A DNA stretch of 64,000 bases, from positions 1,856,001-1,920,000 of the forward strand of contig NZ_CP080327.1 of NCBI RefSeq assembly GCF_019443285.1, given 5' to 3'. Origin of the DNA: Aquisediminimonas profunda. Lineage in GTDB: Bacteria > Pseudomonadota > Alphaproteobacteria > Sphingomonadales > Sphingomonadaceae. The notes under the pieces are model-generated. The model worked only from the letters and a program-made list of their open reading frames with translations, was not told the DNA's origin and did not search any database. This document shows, in pieces, positions 20,010 through 30,879 of this stretch (the stretch's first letter is position 1; each line of letters begins with the position of its first letter). A program made the translations under genes and the position numbers.

Positions 20010-22034
20010 ATGGAGACCATCAAGCTCATCGTTTTCCTGCCGCTGCTTGCTGCGATCGTGGCGGGTCTTGGCAATCGGATGCTTGGCAATTTTGCCGCCA
20101 AGCTGGTGACGACTGGCGCATTGTTCATTTCCTGCGCGCTGAGTTGGCCTATCTTTGCTTCTTTCCTGGCCGGCAGCGCCGAGGCGCATGTTGTGCCAGT
20201 GCTCGATTTCATCCGGTCGGGTTCACTGGACGTCCAATGGGCCTTGCGGGTTGATGCCTTGACGGCGGTCATGCTCGTTGTGGTGACGAGCGTATCGAGC
20301 CTCGTTCACCTCTATAGCTGGGGCTATATGGAGGAGGATCCGAGCCAGCCGCGCTTCTTTGCCTATCTCTCGCTGTTCACCTTCGCGATGCTGATGCTGG
20401 TCACGGCAGACAGCCTTGTCCAGATGTTCTTCGGCTGGGAAGGGGTGGGCCTTGCCTCCTATCTGCTGATCGGTTTCTGGTATCACAAGCCCAGCGCTAA
20501 CGCCGCGGCGATCAAGGCATTTGTCGTCAATCGCGTTGGCGATTTCGGTTTCTCGCTCGGGATTTTCGGCGTGTTTCTGGTCTTCGGCACAGTCTCGATC
20601 CCGGCCATATTGGAAGCGGCTCCGGGCTATGCCGGAAGCACGATCGGCTTCCTTGGCCACCGCGTCGATACATTGACCTTGCTCTGCATCCTGCTGTTCA
20701 TCGGTGCGTGCGGCAAATCCGCCCAGTTGGGGCTTCACACCTGGCTGCCGGACGCAATGGAGGGGCCGACGCCCGTTTCTGCGCTGATCCATGCCGCGAC
20801 CATGGTGACGGCAGGCGTCTTCATGGTTTGCCGCCTTTCACCCCTGTTCGAACAGAGCCACACGGCGACAACGGTCGTGACCTATGTCGGCGCGGCAACG
20901 GCCCTGTTTGCGGCCACGGTCGGGACGACGCAGACGGATATAAAACGCGTGATCGCCTATTCGACCTGCTCGCAGCTGGGCTACATGTTCTTTGCGGCAG
21001 GCGTGGGTGCCTATGGCGCGGCCATGTTCCATCTTTTCACGCACGCCTTCTTCAAGGCGCTGCTGTTCCTAGGTGCGGGTTCAGTCATCCATGCCATGCA
21101 TCATGAGCAGGACATGCGCTATTACGGGGCCTTGCGCAAACAGATCCCGCTGACCTTCTACGCGATGATGGCCGGCACGCTCGCGATCACCGGTGTCGGT
21201 ATTGCAGGGGTGTTCGGGTTCGCCGGCTTTTACTCGAAGGATGCAATTATCGAGGCTGCTTTTGCGAGCGGCACAGAGGCCGGCGGCGTAGCCTTTGCAG
21301 TTGCCGTGTTCTCGGCGCTCCTGACGAGCTTCTATTCCTGGCGGCTGATCTTCCTGACCTTCTATGGCAAGCCACGCTGGTCAGGGTCCGAACATATTCA
21401 GCACGCGTCTCATGGGCATGATCATGGCCACAGCCATGACGATCATCATCATGCGCATGACGACGGAACGGCGGGGTATCATCCGCATGAAAGCCCGGCG
21501 ACGATGCTCGTGCCGTTGGCACTCCTTGCGATTGGGGCCATCTTTGCAGGCTGGTATTTCCACGAATGGTTTATCGGCGCCGAAACCGGTGGCGGTTTCT
21601 GGAAGGGCAGTCTCGCCTTCAATGAACATCTGATGCACGCCATGCATGAAGTGCCGATCTGGGTGAAGTATTCGGCAACTGCCGTGATGCTTGCCGGTTT
21701 CGGCATTGCCTGGATGGCATACATCAGGGACACGACCATTCCCGCGCGGTTCACCGCCACATTCAGCGGCCTGTATCAGTTCCTGCTCAACAAATGGTAT
21801 TGGGACGAACTGTATGACCTGCTCTTTGTTCGCCCGGCACTCTGGATCGGTCGGCAGTTCTGGCAGCGGGGCGATATCGGGACGATTGATCGGTTCGGGC
21901 CACATGGAGCAGCTGAACTGGTCCAGCAGGGCAGCAAGCTCGCGGCGCGATTCCAGTCCGGCTATCTTTATTCCTATGCCTTTGTGATGCTGCTTGGCCT
22001 CGTCGGCCTCGCGACCTGGATGATCGTGCAATGA
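20010..22034 (+). CDS. nuoL: NADH-quinone oxidoreductase subunit L
   Basis: 674-residue antiporter-like proton-pumping subunit at the tip of the membrane arm. Family segments include [53 protein letters not shown] and [21 protein letters not shown]. About residues 460-492 form an unusual loop with 13 histidines interspersed with Asp, Gly and Ser (for example [19 protein letters not shown]). It lies before the last membrane helices and the lateral helix, and looks like a metal-binding or spacer loop rather than part of the pump. The stop overlaps nuoM by 4 bases. Confidence 0.97.
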   Translation: METIKLIVFLPLLAAIVAGLGNRMLGNFAAKLVTTGALFISCALSWPIFASFLAGSAEAHVVPVLDFIRSGSLDVQWALRVDALTAVMLVVVTSVSSLVHLYSWGYMEEDPSQPRFFAYLSLFTFAMLMLVTADSLVQMFFGWEGVGLASYLLIGFWYHKPSANAAAIKAFVVNRVGDFGFSLGIFGVFLVFGTVSIPAILEAAPGYAGSTIGFLGHRVDTLTLLCILLFIGACGKSAQLGLHTWLPDAMEGPTPVSALIHAATMVTAGVFMVCRLSPLFEQSHTATTVVTYVGAATALFAATVGTTQTDIKRVIAYSTCSQLGYMFFAAGVGAYGAAMFHLFTHAFFKALLFLGAGSVIHAMHHEQDMRYYGALRKQIPLTFYAMMAGTLAITGVGIAGVFGFAGFYSKDAIIEAAFASGTEAGGVAFAVAVFSALLTSFYSWRLIFLTFYGKPRWSGSEHIQHASHGHDHGHSHDDHHHAHDDGTAGYHPHESPATMLVPLALLAIGAIFAGWYFHEWFIGAETGGGFWKGSLAFNEHLMHAMHEVPIWVKYSATAVMLAGFGIAWMAYIRDTTIPARFTATFSGLYQFLLNKWYWDELYDLLFVRPALWIGRQFWQRGDIGTIDRFGPHGAAELVQQGSKLAARFQSGYLYSYAFVMLLGLVGLATWMIVQ

Positions 22035-23551
22035 GCGGCTTTCCCATTCTGTCCCTGATGATCCTGCTGCCGATAGCGGCTGCCGCGATGTGTCTATTTG
22101 TTTCTGCAAGTGGTGCTCGTTGGGTAGCGCTCGGCACGACTCTTGTTCTTTTCGTCTTCGGTATCCTGCTCTGGGCGAACTACGAAATTGGCGGCCCGCA
22201 GTGGCAGTTTGTCGAGAGTGCGCCAATATTCGGACGGTTCGCCTGGGCTTTGGGCATAGATGGCATCGCCCTGATGCTGATCATGCTTTCGGTCTTCTTG
22301 ATGCCGATCTGTGTTCTGGCAAGCTGGGATGCGATCGAGAAGCGCGTGCCGGAATATATGGCCGCGTTCCTGATGATGGAATCGTTCATGATCGGCGTCT
22401 TCGCGGCGCAAGACCTTTTCCTCTTTTACATCTTCTTCGAAGCTGGCCTGATCCCGATGTACCTGATTATCGGCATCTGGGGCGGTGTCGAACGGATCAA
22501 GGCGAGCTACAAATTCTTCCTTTATACGTTGCTCGGGTCAGTCCTGATGCTGGTCGCGATGATGTATATGGTGGCAACAGCCGGCACGACCGACATCCCG
22601 ACGCTGATGCAGTTCAACTTTGATCCGGCGGTGCAGAATTGGCTCTGGCTGGCCTTCTTCGCGAGCTTTGCGGTCAAGATGCCGATGTGGCCGGTCCATA
22701 CCTGGTTGCCGGACGCGCACGTTCAGGCGCCGACGGCGGGGTCCGTCATCCTAGCAGGCGTCCTTCTGAAAATGGGCGGTTACGGCTTTGTCCGTTTCTC
22801 CTTGCCGATGTTTCCGGACGCATCTGCTGCGCTGGTCTGGGTCGTCTTCGGCCTTTCAATGATCGCAATCGTCTACACATCGCTTGTCGCGCTTGTGCAG
22901 CAGGACATGAAAAAGCTGATTGCCTATTCGTCGGTCGCCCACATGGGCTTCGTCACAATCGGCCTGTTCACCTTCAACCGCCAGGGCATTGAAGGTGGCC
23001 TCATTGTCATGCTGGCGCACGGGCTGGTTTCGGCTGCGCTCTTCCTGTGCGTGGGCGTGATCTATGATCGGCTCCATACGCGGGAAATCGATCGCTACGG
23101 CGGGCTGTCCAACAACATGCCCTATTACGCGCTGTTCTTCATGTTCTTCACAATGGCGAGTGTCGGCCTGCCCGGTACTGCAAACTTTGTTGGCGAATTC
23201 CTGGCGCTGGTGGGTGCCTATAATGCAAACAGCTGGGTCGCTGCGGTCGCGACAACCGGCATCATTCTCGGCGCGGCCTATATGCTTTGGCTTTATCGGC
23301 GCGTCGCCTTCGGGGAAAGCAAGAATGCCGATGCTGCGGCCATGCCAGACCTGAACGCTCGCGAATGGGCGATGCTTGCTCCGATTGCTGCGGCGACCCT
23401 GTGGATGGGCATCTATCCGGAAAGCTTCATCGCGCCGATGCGTGCCGATGTCGGCTCCTTGCTTGCACGCGTCGCGGACGCAACTCCAGCCAGCGATGCC
23501 CAACTGCAGATGGGCAAGCCAAAAGCTGTCGCGCATGGGGAGGCGCATTGA
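22031..23551 (+). CDS. nuoM: NADH-quinone oxidoreductase subunit M
   Basis: 506-residue antiporter-like proton-pumping membrane subunit. Diagnostic motifs are [21 protein letters not shown] (key Glu), [47 protein letters not shown] and [12 protein letters not shown]. It overlaps nuoL by 4 bases and nuoN by one base. Confidence 0.97.
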   Translation: MSGFPILSLMILLPIAAAAMCLFVSASGARWVALGTTLVLFVFGILLWANYEIGGPQWQFVESAPIFGRFAWALGIDGIALMLIMLSVFLMPICVLASWDAIEKRVPEYMAAFLMMESFMIGVFAAQDLFLFYIFFEAGLIPMYLIIGIWGGVERIKASYKFFLYTLLGSVLMLVAMMYMVATAGTTDIPTLMQFNFDPAVQNWLWLAFFASFAVKMPMWPVHTWLPDAHVQAPTAGSVILAGVLLKMGGYGFVRFSLPMFPDASAALVWVVFGLSMIAIVYTSLVALVQQDMKKLIAYSSVAHMGFVTIGLFTFNRQGIEGGLIVMLAHGLVSAALFLCVGVIYDRLHTREIDRYGGLSNNMPYYALFFMFFTMASVGLPGTANFVGEFLALVGAYNANSWVAAVATTGIILGAAYMLWLYRRVAFGESKNADAAAMPDLNAREWAMLAPIAAATLWMGIYPESFIAPMRADVGSLLARVADATPASDAQLQMGKPKAVAHGEAH

Positions 23552-24987
23552 TGTTCGATACCGCGTCTCTTTTGCTCACTGCGCCTGAGCTTATCCTCTC
23601 GATCGGCGCAACTGCATTGATGCTTGTTGCCGCCTTTGCTGGTGACAGGTCCACACGGTTTGTCAGTGCTGCCGCCGTCGCGATCCTCGCCGGTGCAGGG
23701 CTCTCGCTTGCGGGTGTTGCGGGTTCGGGTGGCACCGCCTTCAACGGACTCTACAGCGCCGACGCGTTTGGCGCCTTTGCCAAAGTGCTCATTTATCTTG
23801 CGGCCGCGGTGGCCGTTCTGATTGCGCCGCACTGGTTCGAGCGGGAAGATCGTCTGCGCGCCGAATATCCGGTGCTGATCCTCTTCTCGGCCGTTGGCAT
23901 GGGCATGATGGTGTCCGCGACCAATTTGCTCACGCTCTATGTCGGGCTCGAACTGCAAAGCCTGGCAGCCTATGTGCTTGCGAGTTTCATGCGGCGGGAC
24001 ACCCGATCGGCAGAGGCCGGGCTCAAGTATTTCGTGCTTGGTGCGCTGGCATCAGGCATCCTGCTTTACGGCATTTCTTTGCTCTACGGATTTTCCGGCA
24101 CGACCGACTATGCGGGTGTCGCCAAAGCACTTGGCGATGGTGTGAGCCTCGGCGAACTGTTCGGCATTGTGTTCCTGCTTTCCGGCATGGCCTTCAAGGT
24201 CTCGGCCGTGCCATTCCACATGTGGACGCCCGATGTTTATGAAGGCGCTCCAACCCCTGTCACAACCTTCTTCGCAAGCGCGCCCAAGGTGGCAGCCATT
24301 GCAATGCTGGTCCGCGTGAGCGTGTCCGGCATGGGCACGGCAACGCATGACTGGCAGCAGATCATCATCTTCATGTCGCTGGCTTCCATCGTCCTTGGCG
24401 CGGCAGGAGCGATTGGCCAGACAAATATCAAGCGCCTGCTGGCCTATTCCTCGATCAACAATGTTGGTTTCGCTCTTGTCGGGTTAGCGGCTGGAACCGA
24501 AGCAGGTGTGGCCGCGATCATGAGCTATATGGCCATCTATGTCGTCATGACGCTCGGCAGCTTCCTGTGTGTGCTACAAATGCGGGACCAATCGGGCGCA
24601 CCGGTTGAGACAATTGCCAGCCTTTCCGGCCTTTCCCAGACCAACAAGGGTCTTGCCGCTGCATTTGCTGTTTTCATGTTCTCGCTGGCCGGTATTCCGC
24701 CGCTCTTCGGGTTCTGGGCAAAGTTCCTGGTTTTCGAAGCTGCAGTAAAGGCTGGGCTGTTCCCGCTGGCTGCGATTGGCATTGCGGCTTCCGTGATCGG
24801 CGCCTTTTATTATCTCAAGATCATCAAGACGATGTACTTTGATGAGCCCGCGACACCTTTTTCCAAGGGGGAATCCTTGCTTGAAAAGGGACTCATTGCC
24901 GCCTCTGCAGCCTTCATCGTGCTTGGCTATGGATTGATCCCTGTTCTTGGTTCAGCCTCAGCTGCTGCTGCAAAGGCCTTGTTCTGA
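23551..24987 (+). CDS. nuoN: NADH-quinone oxidoreductase subunit N
   Basis: 478-residue antiporter-like subunit, the last of the 14 complex I genes. Motifs are LYVGLELQSLAAYVLASF, SAEAGLKYFVLGALASGILLYGISLLYG, AFKVSAVPFHMWTPDVYEGAPTPVTTFFA and QTNIKRLLAYSSINNVGFAL. The start at 23551 (TGATG overlap with nuoM) is where the first membrane helix begins; the upstream open frame only shadows nuoM. birA follows after 5 bases. Confidence 0.97.
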   Translation: MFDTASLLLTAPELILSIGATALMLVAAFAGDRSTRFVSAAAVAILAGAGLSLAGVAGSGGTAFNGLYSADAFGAFAKVLIYLAAAVAVLIAPHWFEREDRLRAEYPVLILFSAVGMGMMVSATNLLTLYVGLELQSLAAYVLASFMRRDTRSAEAGLKYFVLGALASGILLYGISLLYGFSGTTDYAGVAKALGDGVSLGELFGIVFLLSGMAFKVSAVPFHMWTPDVYEGAPTPVTTFFASAPKVAAIAMLVRVSVSGMGTATHDWQQIIIFMSLASIVLGAAGAIGQTNIKRLLAYSSINNVGFALVGLAAGTEAGVAAIMSYMAIYVVMTLGSFLCVLQMRDQSGAPVETIASLSGLSQTNKGLAAAFAVFMFSLAGIPPLFGFWAKFLVFEAAVKAGLFPLAAIGIAASVIGAFYYLKIIKTMYFDEPATPFSKGESLLEKGLIAASAAFIVLGYGLIPVLGSASAAAAKALF

Positions 24988-24992
24988 CGAAC

Positions 24993-25700
24993 ATGATCAG
25001 AACGGTCGAAGAGACAACTTCGACCAATGCGGACATGCTGGCTCTGGCGAAGGCAGGTGAGCCCGAAGGCCTTTGGCTCCGCGCAGATGCGCAGAGCGGC
25101 GGGCGCGGGCGAATGGGACGTGCCTGGCATTCACCGATTGGCAATCTCTATGCGACGACACTGGTTCGCTTGCAGCCCCAAGATCCATCGGCCGCCACGC
25201 TTGCACTTGTCGCTGCGGTTGCGCTGCATGAAGTTCTGACTGCCTATGCAGCGAATATGTGCGAAATCGTTATCAAATGGCCAAATGACCTGCTCGCCAA
25301 TGGAGCAAAGCTCGCCGGAATTCTGCTCGAACGCGCAAATGACGTCGTTGTCATAGGAATCGGAGTCAATCTTGGCTTTCATCCGGTAGGATTGGATCGA
25401 CCGGTAACAAGCTTGGCAGCACTGGGGCTTGATGCGCCGGACCCGCATTATTTCTGCGAAGACCTGGCCCGGGCCTTTGCTCATTGGCTTGCCCAATGGC
25501 GAACAATGGGATTGGATTCGGTTCGTGCTGCCTGGCTTCGAGGGAGCCATGGGATTGGCGCAGCGCTGACTGCCAATTTGGGCGATGGCTCTTCTGTTGA
25601 CGGACTGTTCGACGGTCTTGAAGCCGATGGTGCATTGCGACTTCGCTTGGCGGATCGTTCGGTTCGTGTCATTCACGCCGCCGATGTTTTCTTGATCTGA
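24993..25700 (+). CDS. birA: Biotin--[acetyl-CoA-carboxylase] ligase (monofunctional)
   Basis: 235 residues; activates biotin with ATP and attaches it to the AccB lysine. The biotinyl-AMP loop SGGRGRMGRAWHSPIGNLYAT, the segment IKWPNDLLANGAKLAGILLE and GIGVNLGFHP are intact. The protein starts directly with the catalytic domain (VEETTSTNADML), so the DNA-binding helix-turn-helix that makes E. coli BirA a repressor is absent; this is the class I, non-regulatory form. It sits between nuoN and coaX, a position often seen in Sphingomonadales, and probably shares the nuo transcript. Confidence 0.96.
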   Translation: MIRTVEETTSTNADMLALAKAGEPEGLWLRADAQSGGRGRMGRAWHSPIGNLYATTLVRLQPQDPSAATLALVAAVALHEVLTAYAANMCEIVIKWPNDLLANGAKLAGILLERANDVVVIGIGVNLGFHPVGLDRPVTSLAALGLDAPDPHYFCEDLARAFAHWLAQWRTMGLDSVRAAWLRGSHGIGAALTANLGDGSSVDGLFDGLEADGALRLRLADRSVRVIHAADVFLI

Positions 25701-25712
25701 AGGGTTTTTCTG

Positions 25713-26486
25713 ATGCTGCTCGCGATTGATGTCGGCAATACGAATGTCAAATTCGCGTTGGTTCAAGGGCTGGAGATCAAGACGCGGTGGCGGGTGGCTA
25801 CGGATGCCCGCCGCACCGCCGACCAATATGCTGTCTGGCTGACGCAGCTGCTGGAGCTTGAAGGCTATCAACGCAGTGATGTCGAGGAAGTTGTCATATC
25901 CACCGTTGTGCCGCGCGCGCTGCATAATCTTCAATTGCTGGCGGATAAGTATTTCGGTGTCGACGCGAAGGTCGCCGGACGTGCGCCACTTGAATGGGGA
26001 ATCGCGCTGGATGTGCCACAGCCCAGTTCTGTTGGGGCCGACCGGGCCGTCAATGCCATTGCCGCGCATGCTGGACACGCTGGGGATCTGATCACCATCA
26101 GCTTTGGCACGGCAACCACGTTCGATCATATTGCCGCTAATGGCGCCTACAAGGGCGGAATCATTGCGCCCGGCCTCAATCTATCTCTCGATGCTCTTGT
26201 TTCGGCCGCGGCGAAGTTGCCGCGCATTGCCATAGAAGCGCCCGCCGACGAGAGCGTGATCGGCAACACGACCGAGGGCCAGATGCTGATCGGCATCTAT
26301 TGGGGCTATGTCGCCATGATCGAAGGACTGTTGACCCGCATGAAGGCAGAGATCGGTCGGCCCGTAACAGTCGTTGCGACAGGCGGCCTGGCGAGCCTTT
26401 TTCAGCAGCACGCCCATTTGTTTGATGTAATCGAGCCGGACCTGACCCTCAAAGGGCTTGCCCTGCTCCACGCGCGCGCCCAATAG
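25713..26486 (+). CDS. coaX: Type III pantothenate kinase
   Basis: 257 residues; phosphorylates pantothenate, the first step of coenzyme A synthesis. Family motifs are the N-terminal phosphate loop [57 protein letters not shown] and [11 protein letters not shown]. The type III enzyme is usually not inhibited by CoA. It lies 12 bases after birA. Confidence 0.96.
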   Translation: MLLAIDVGNTNVKFALVQGLEIKTRWRVATDARRTADQYAVWLTQLLELEGYQRSDVEEVVISTVVPRALHNLQLLADKYFGVDAKVAGRAPLEWGIALDVPQPSSVGADRAVNAIAAHAGHAGDLITISFGTATTFDHIAANGAYKGGIIAPGLNLSLDALVSAAAKLPRIAIEAPADESVIGNTTEGQMLIGIYWGYVAMIEGLLTRMKAEIGRPVTVVATGGLASLFQQHAHLFDVIEPDLTLKGLALLHARAQ

Positions 26487-26534
26487 GCGCCGTGCCCGAC
26501 CGTGCGGGCAGAGATTGAACTGGAAATTCCCCAA

Positions 26535-28178
26535 GTGACAACCCCGGGTAACGAACTCCTATTTCTCGCGCTTGGCGGGTCGGACGAGATTGGCATGAAC
26601 GTCAATCTCTATGGCTGCCAAGGCAAGTGGATCATGGTCGATCTGGGGCTGACCTTCGGCGGTTCTGATTATGCAGGATGTGATCTTGTTCTGCCCGATC
26701 TTGAGTTCATCGAGGCACGCAGGGAAGATCTGCTCGGAATCGTGCTCACGCATGGCCATGAGGATCACATCGGGGCTATACCCTACCTTGCAGCAGATCT
26801 TGATGTTCCTCTCTACGCGACGCCGTTCACAGCAACGCTGATAGCAGGCAAGCTTGCGGAAGAGGGGCTCACCGACCAGGTCGAACTTCGCGTGATCGAC
26901 AACGGCGGGAGTTTCGAGCTTGGGCCGTTCGGTCTACGCTATGTCACGCTTGCGCATTCGATCCCGGATATGAATGCAGTCGTTATCGACACGCCCTATG
27001 GCCGCGTTTTCCACACAGGCGACTGGAAGCTTGATGACGAGCCGGTCATCGGAACGGCTATTAATGCGGACGATATCCGCAGCATTGGTGACGAAGGTGT
27101 TCTTGCGCTTGTCTGCGATTCAACCAATGCCTTCAATCCGGAGTATAGCGGCACCGAAGGCAGCGTTCGCGACGGCCTTATGGAGAGCGTCAAGGCAGCA
27201 AAGGGCAGGGTCCTCGTTACCAGCTTTGCATCCAATGCCGCACGACTGGAAACCTTGCATCAGGTCGCTGTCGCTTCGGGGCGCCAGCTCTGTATTGCCG
27301 GTCGCTCGCTTGATCGAATTGTGCGCGCGGCACAGGCGAACGGCATGCTGCCAAAGTTTCCGCAGATTATGGACTTTGATGCCGCAATGCGTTTGCCACC
27401 GCGGGAATTGATGATTGTTGCAACGGGCGGGCAGGGGGAAGCTCGCGCAGCATTGGCGCGCATTGCAGGTGACAGCCATCCGCTGAAACTCGACGCGGGA
27501 GACACGGTGATTTTCTCATCGCGGCAAATTCCCGGCAATGAAACGGCCATCGGGCGCATCCAGAATGCGCTTGCTCGGAAGAACGTGATCATGATCACGG
27601 AAAAGCAGGCCCATGTGCACGTTTCGGGCCATCCCGGCCGCCCTGAACTTCAGATCATGTACGACTGGATTCGGCCTGAATTGCTTGTCCCCGTCCATGG
27701 CGAGCGCCGCCACATGGCGGAACAGGCGCGGTTCGGCTTGGCATGCGGCATCCCGAATACACTGGTCCAGTCAAATGGGGATGTGGTCCGCCTGGCTCCG
27801 GGTGAACCAAAGATTCTCGGCCATGAGCGGACGGGCAGGCTGGTCCTTGATGGCGACGTGATCCTGCCCGCCGATGGCGGCACGATCACCGAGCGGCGAC
27901 GGATCGGACTTCATGGAGTTATTGCAGTTGCGGTGGTCCTTGACGCGCTGGGCAAACTAGCAGTCGATCCGGAGTTTCGTCTGCAGGGCGTTCCGGTTGA
28001 AGAGGACCGGAACGATTTCCTGAAAGATGCGGAAGCGGCGGTGGAGCGTGTGATCGAAAAGGGTGCCGCGAATGAAGACGCGTTGCGCGAGGCGCTTCGC
28101 CTTGGCGTGCGACGTGTCGCGACCGAATGGACGGGCAAAAAGCCCATTGTCGAAATCATGTTGATGCGATTGGGGTAA
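26535..28178 (+). CDS. rnj: Ribonuclease J
   Basis: About 547 residues of the beta-CASP metallo-beta-lactamase family; an endonuclease and 5'-to-3' exonuclease in RNA maturation and decay. The zinc site is seen in THGHEDHIGAIPYL and HSIPDMNAVVIDTPYGRVFHTGDWK. The beta-CASP part has VLVTSFASNAARLE and DTVIFSSRQIPGNE, and VHVSGHPGRPELQIMYDWIRPELLVPVHGERRHM contains the C-terminal metal ligand. I prefer the GTG at 26535, which leads straight into TTPGNELLFLALGGSDEIGMN and has GGAA 9 bases ahead. A GTG at 26502 is in frame but has no ribosome-binding site. Confidence 0.93.
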   Translation: MTTPGNELLFLALGGSDEIGMNVNLYGCQGKWIMVDLGLTFGGSDYAGCDLVLPDLEFIEARREDLLGIVLTHGHEDHIGAIPYLAADLDVPLYATPFTATLIAGKLAEEGLTDQVELRVIDNGGSFELGPFGLRYVTLAHSIPDMNAVVIDTPYGRVFHTGDWKLDDEPVIGTAINADDIRSIGDEGVLALVCDSTNAFNPEYSGTEGSVRDGLMESVKAAKGRVLVTSFASNAARLETLHQVAVASGRQLCIAGRSLDRIVRAAQANGMLPKFPQIMDFDAAMRLPPRELMIVATGGQGEARAALARIAGDSHPLKLDAGDTVIFSSRQIPGNETAIGRIQNALARKNVIMITEKQAHVHVSGHPGRPELQIMYDWIRPELLVPVHGERRHMAEQARFGLACGIPNTLVQSNGDVVRLAPGEPKILGHERTGRLVLDGDVILPADGGTITERRRIGLHGVIAVAVVLDALGKLAVDPEFRLQGVPVEEDRNDFLKDAEAAVERVIEKGAANEDALREALRLGVRRVATEWTGKKPIVEIMLMRLG

Positions 28179-28182
28179 GGCA

Positions 28183-28452
28183 ATGCAGTGGACATCTGCG
28201 CTGGCAATCTATGTGTTGTTCTGGGTCATGTCGGCGTTTCTGGTGATGCCATTTGGCGTCAAGACGGCGGACGAACTGGGCGCGGAGAAAGTGCCCGGTC
28301 AGGCGGAAAGTGCCCCTGCCAATTTCAAGCCCCGTCGCGTTGTAATCATCACCACGATTGTGGCAACACTGCTCTTTGGCCTTTACTATGCCAATTATGT
28401 CAAAGGTTGGGTGACCACAGACATGGTCAATTTCGCACCTTTTAGCGGTTAG
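28183..28452 (+). CDS. DUF1467 family small membrane protein
   Basis: 89 residues with two membrane helices (about residues 5-27 and 53-72) joined by a soluble loop containing FGVKTADELGAEKVPGQAESAPANFKPRR, the hallmark of DUF1467. The family has no known function. It is usually found, as here, directly downstream of RNase J in alphaproteobacteria; the gap is 4 bases, so it is probably co-transcribed. It converges on the coiled-coil gene; the 38 bases between hold a GCAGCC/GGCTGC hairpin without a T-run. Confidence 0.88.
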   Translation: MQWTSALAIYVLFWVMSAFLVMPFGVKTADELGAEKVPGQAESAPANFKPRRVVIITTIVATLLFGLYYANYVKGWVTTDMVNFAPFSG

Positions 28453-28490
28453 CTTGTCAGCAGCCGCCCGGGGCTGCCCAAGAGTGTCCA

Positions 28491-30797
28491 TTACATGCGC
28501 AAGCGTTCGATCGCCTGCGCCAGTGCTACATAAAGCTTGCCCGTATCCGAAGAGAGCAATGTCACGCTTAACGGGGTTCCGTCACGCGTGGCGAGGATGT
28601 TGCGAAGCATTGCTTCGAAATCATGGACATACCTGTTCACTTGTTCGCGGAATTCAGGCTCATTTTCATAATGCCGCGCGATCTCGCGCACTTCCCCAGC
28701 ACTGAGCAGCTTTACAGCGCGCCGCGTGAAAATGCCGCGGTCGCCGCGCAGATAGGCAGCCCAAGCGGTGTCGGTCACTTCATTGGAGAGTATCTTGTTG
28801 ATATCGATGGCCGTTGAATTGAGCGATTCAATCAGCAACGCCACCCGTCGTGCAAAGTTGGCCTGATCACTCTGCTCGACCTGTTCCTTGGCTTCATTAA
28901 TCCTGGCTTCCAATCCGGCGCTCGTTTCGGAAATTGTAAGCATCTGGCGCATGAGCCGTTCGGTCGCCTTTTGGGCAGCTGAAACTGCCGTTTCGGTCGT
29001 ACGGGCGATTTCCGACATCTGCGCTTCAACTTGCGCTGTAAGCGCCTCGGCAAGCGCCTGCTTGCTCATTGTTCCAAGCGTTTCGGCCGATTGCGGGATG
29101 ATTTCAGCCAGCGCGGCCTTGGCCTGTGCGCTTGCTTGGGTCGCGGTTTCGTTGATCTGGCGAAGCGCTTCGGCAAGCTGCGGTGCCGCGCCCTGCGCCA
29201 GCTGCTCGGCATCGGCGGTGGCCTTGGCGATCGATTCGCTCAAATCCTCGGCAGTCTTTCGCGCGTCTGCCAATTGCGTCTCACTCATTGAGGTGAGGCC
29301 TGCAATGGCCTCTCTTTGCACGGTCAGGGCAGCGCCAGCCTGGGCCAGCCGTTCCAATGCCAAGGCTGCTGCTTCGGACAGTTCTGAAACGACCGGAGTT
29401 GCAGCCCGAATGGTCTCCATGCTTTCGGCTGCGCGCGCATCGAGCCGCGCATAGGCTTCTGGCAGCGCTTCATCGATGCCCTGCGTAGCCGCATCAAGCG
29501 CTGCAGTCAGCGCCTCCACGCGTTCAATCAGGGCCACTGCCGTCGTGCCGCCGTCAGACAGGGCATTTTTGAGGTCGTCTGTGTTGTTGCTGAGAGACTT
29601 GATTGCGGTGGCAAGCCGTTCAGTACGCGTGAGACCACCACTTTCAAGCAGCGCGAACCTCTGTTCCACAGAGTCGAGATCTGTGTTGAGACGCGACACA
29701 AGTGATTGGCCAATATCATCCTGAGCCGCAAAGCTCCTTGAAATGGCATCAACTTGTTCGCCAATCTCGGCCACGCGGCGAGCCAGTTGATCCGTGGAAT
29801 CGTCGCCAGCCTGAACAAGTGCGGCCTGGCTCTGATTGACCAGTGCCATCATAGCAGCACCTTGTGCTTCCATACCCTGCCGCGCGCTTTCAAGAGCCTG
29901 CGCCGCACGCTCGAGAGCATCGTCAACCGCCCCCGTCATCTGCTCCGCAGCATGTTCAAGCCGCGCCCCGGCAGACTCGCTTACGCCTTCCATTCGAGCA
30001 AGATGTTCAGCAAGTTTTTGCGCAGCAGTGCCGGCCACCTCCTGCGCTTCCTGTCCACGTGCTGTAAGCTGTGACAGCTTCTCGTCCAATGCTCCTGCAT
30101 GGTCCTGTGCGAAGCGACCTGCCTCTTGCAGCGAAGCAGTAATTTGGCGCGTCTGCACATTGGCCTTGGGCAGGTTGGCAAGTAGCACAGCAAGGTCTGC
30201 TCGCGCCGATACCGCCGATCCTGACAGGGACTGCGTGTGCCGAGTCACTGTTTCGACTTCGCTCTCGATTGAGCGCGCAAGGCTGCCCAGCCGGTTCGCA
30301 GCCAGATCTCCCAAACCAAGCAGCATATTGCCTTGTTCTGCCAGTTCGGCCCGGCTCGCATTCAGACGGGTCGTTACCAGGGCGAGTAAATGCTCCAGCC
30401 GCGCCGTCTCGCGCTGGATTGAGTCTGACGTCCTTTGAAAGCGACGTTCTTCTCCCATTCCAGACCGTGTGACAATAAGCCAGAGCGCTGCAATCAGGGC
30501 CAGCGGTGCACTGGCCGTTGCAATGAAATCCAGGCCTTCATCCAAGGTCGGAAGTCTGTTGGTCAGGCCTGCAAAGCGCTGGTAGCCGAGGGTTGCCAGC
30601 CACATTGCCGCCAAAGTCAATGCTCCGGCAATCGCCAGCCGCCTTCGCCAAAGGCCTGTAGCCGGAGCCTCATCGTCACCGGTTTCAGCCGCGAATTGCG
30701 GTTCGTTTTCAATCAGGGCTTCGTTCGGATCTTCGACCCGTTCCTCCCCCAGTTCCCGGTCGCGCCAGAGCCCGACAACAGAATTTCCTCCACTCAT
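28491..30797 (-). CDS. Large membrane-anchored coiled-coil protein (TipN-like architecture)
   Basis: 768 residues. The N-terminal 50 are acidic and cytoplasmic. Two membrane helices follow (about residues 52-70 and 91-110), then roughly 600 residues of Ala/Glu/Gln/Leu-rich heptad-like helix with almost no proline or cysteine. A short C-terminal globular part has AAYLRGDRGIFTRRAVKLLSAGEVREIARHYENEPEFREQVNRYVHDFEAML. Two N-terminal membrane segments plus a long coiled coil is the layout of the Caulobacter polarity protein TipN, but I cannot show homology by eye; low-complexity coiled coil can mislead. No methyl-accepting signalling hairpin was recognised. It is transcribed away from an Hpt gene. 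Confidence 0.7.
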   Translation of the reverse strand: MSGGNSVVGLWRDRELGEERVEDPNEALIENEPQFAAETGDDEAPATGLWRRRLAIAGALTLAAMWLATLGYQRFAGLTNRLPTLDEGLDFIATASAPLALIAALWLIVTRSGMGEERRFQRTSDSIQRETARLEHLLALVTTRLNASRAELAEQGNMLLGLGDLAANRLGSLARSIESEVETVTRHTQSLSGSAVSARADLAVLLANLPKANVQTRQITASLQEAGRFAQDHAGALDEKLSQLTARGQEAQEVAGTAAQKLAEHLARMEGVSESAGARLEHAAEQMTGAVDDALERAAQALESARQGMEAQGAAMMALVNQSQAALVQAGDDSTDQLARRVAEIGEQVDAISRSFAAQDDIGQSLVSRLNTDLDSVEQRFALLESGGLTRTERLATAIKSLSNNTDDLKNALSDGGTTAVALIERVEALTAALDAATQGIDEALPEAYARLDARAAESMETIRAATPVVSELSEAAALALERLAQAGAALTVQREAIAGLTSMSETQLADARKTAEDLSESIAKATADAEQLAQGAAPQLAEALRQINETATQASAQAKAALAEIIPQSAETLGTMSKQALAEALTAQVEAQMSEIARTTETAVSAAQKATERLMRQMLTISETSAGLEARINEAKEQVEQSDQANFARRVALLIESLNSTAIDINKILSNEVTDTAWAAYLRGDRGIFTRRAVKLLSAGEVREIARHYENEPEFREQVNRYVHDFEAMLRNILATRDGTPLSVTLLSSDTGKLYVALAQAIERLRM

Positions 30798-30879
30798 GTC
30801 CCGATTCGTAACACGGAATTAAAAATTCGCGAAACATTTCTGAAACGAGTCGTTAAGCATGCGGCTTTAAGCTTAGGGA

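Noticed and set aside
28460-28477. GCAGCC-N6-GGCTGC hairpin between the DUF1467 gene and the coiled-coil gene
   Set aside because: Short stem and no T-run on either strand; it could help end both convergent transcripts, but the evidence is thin.
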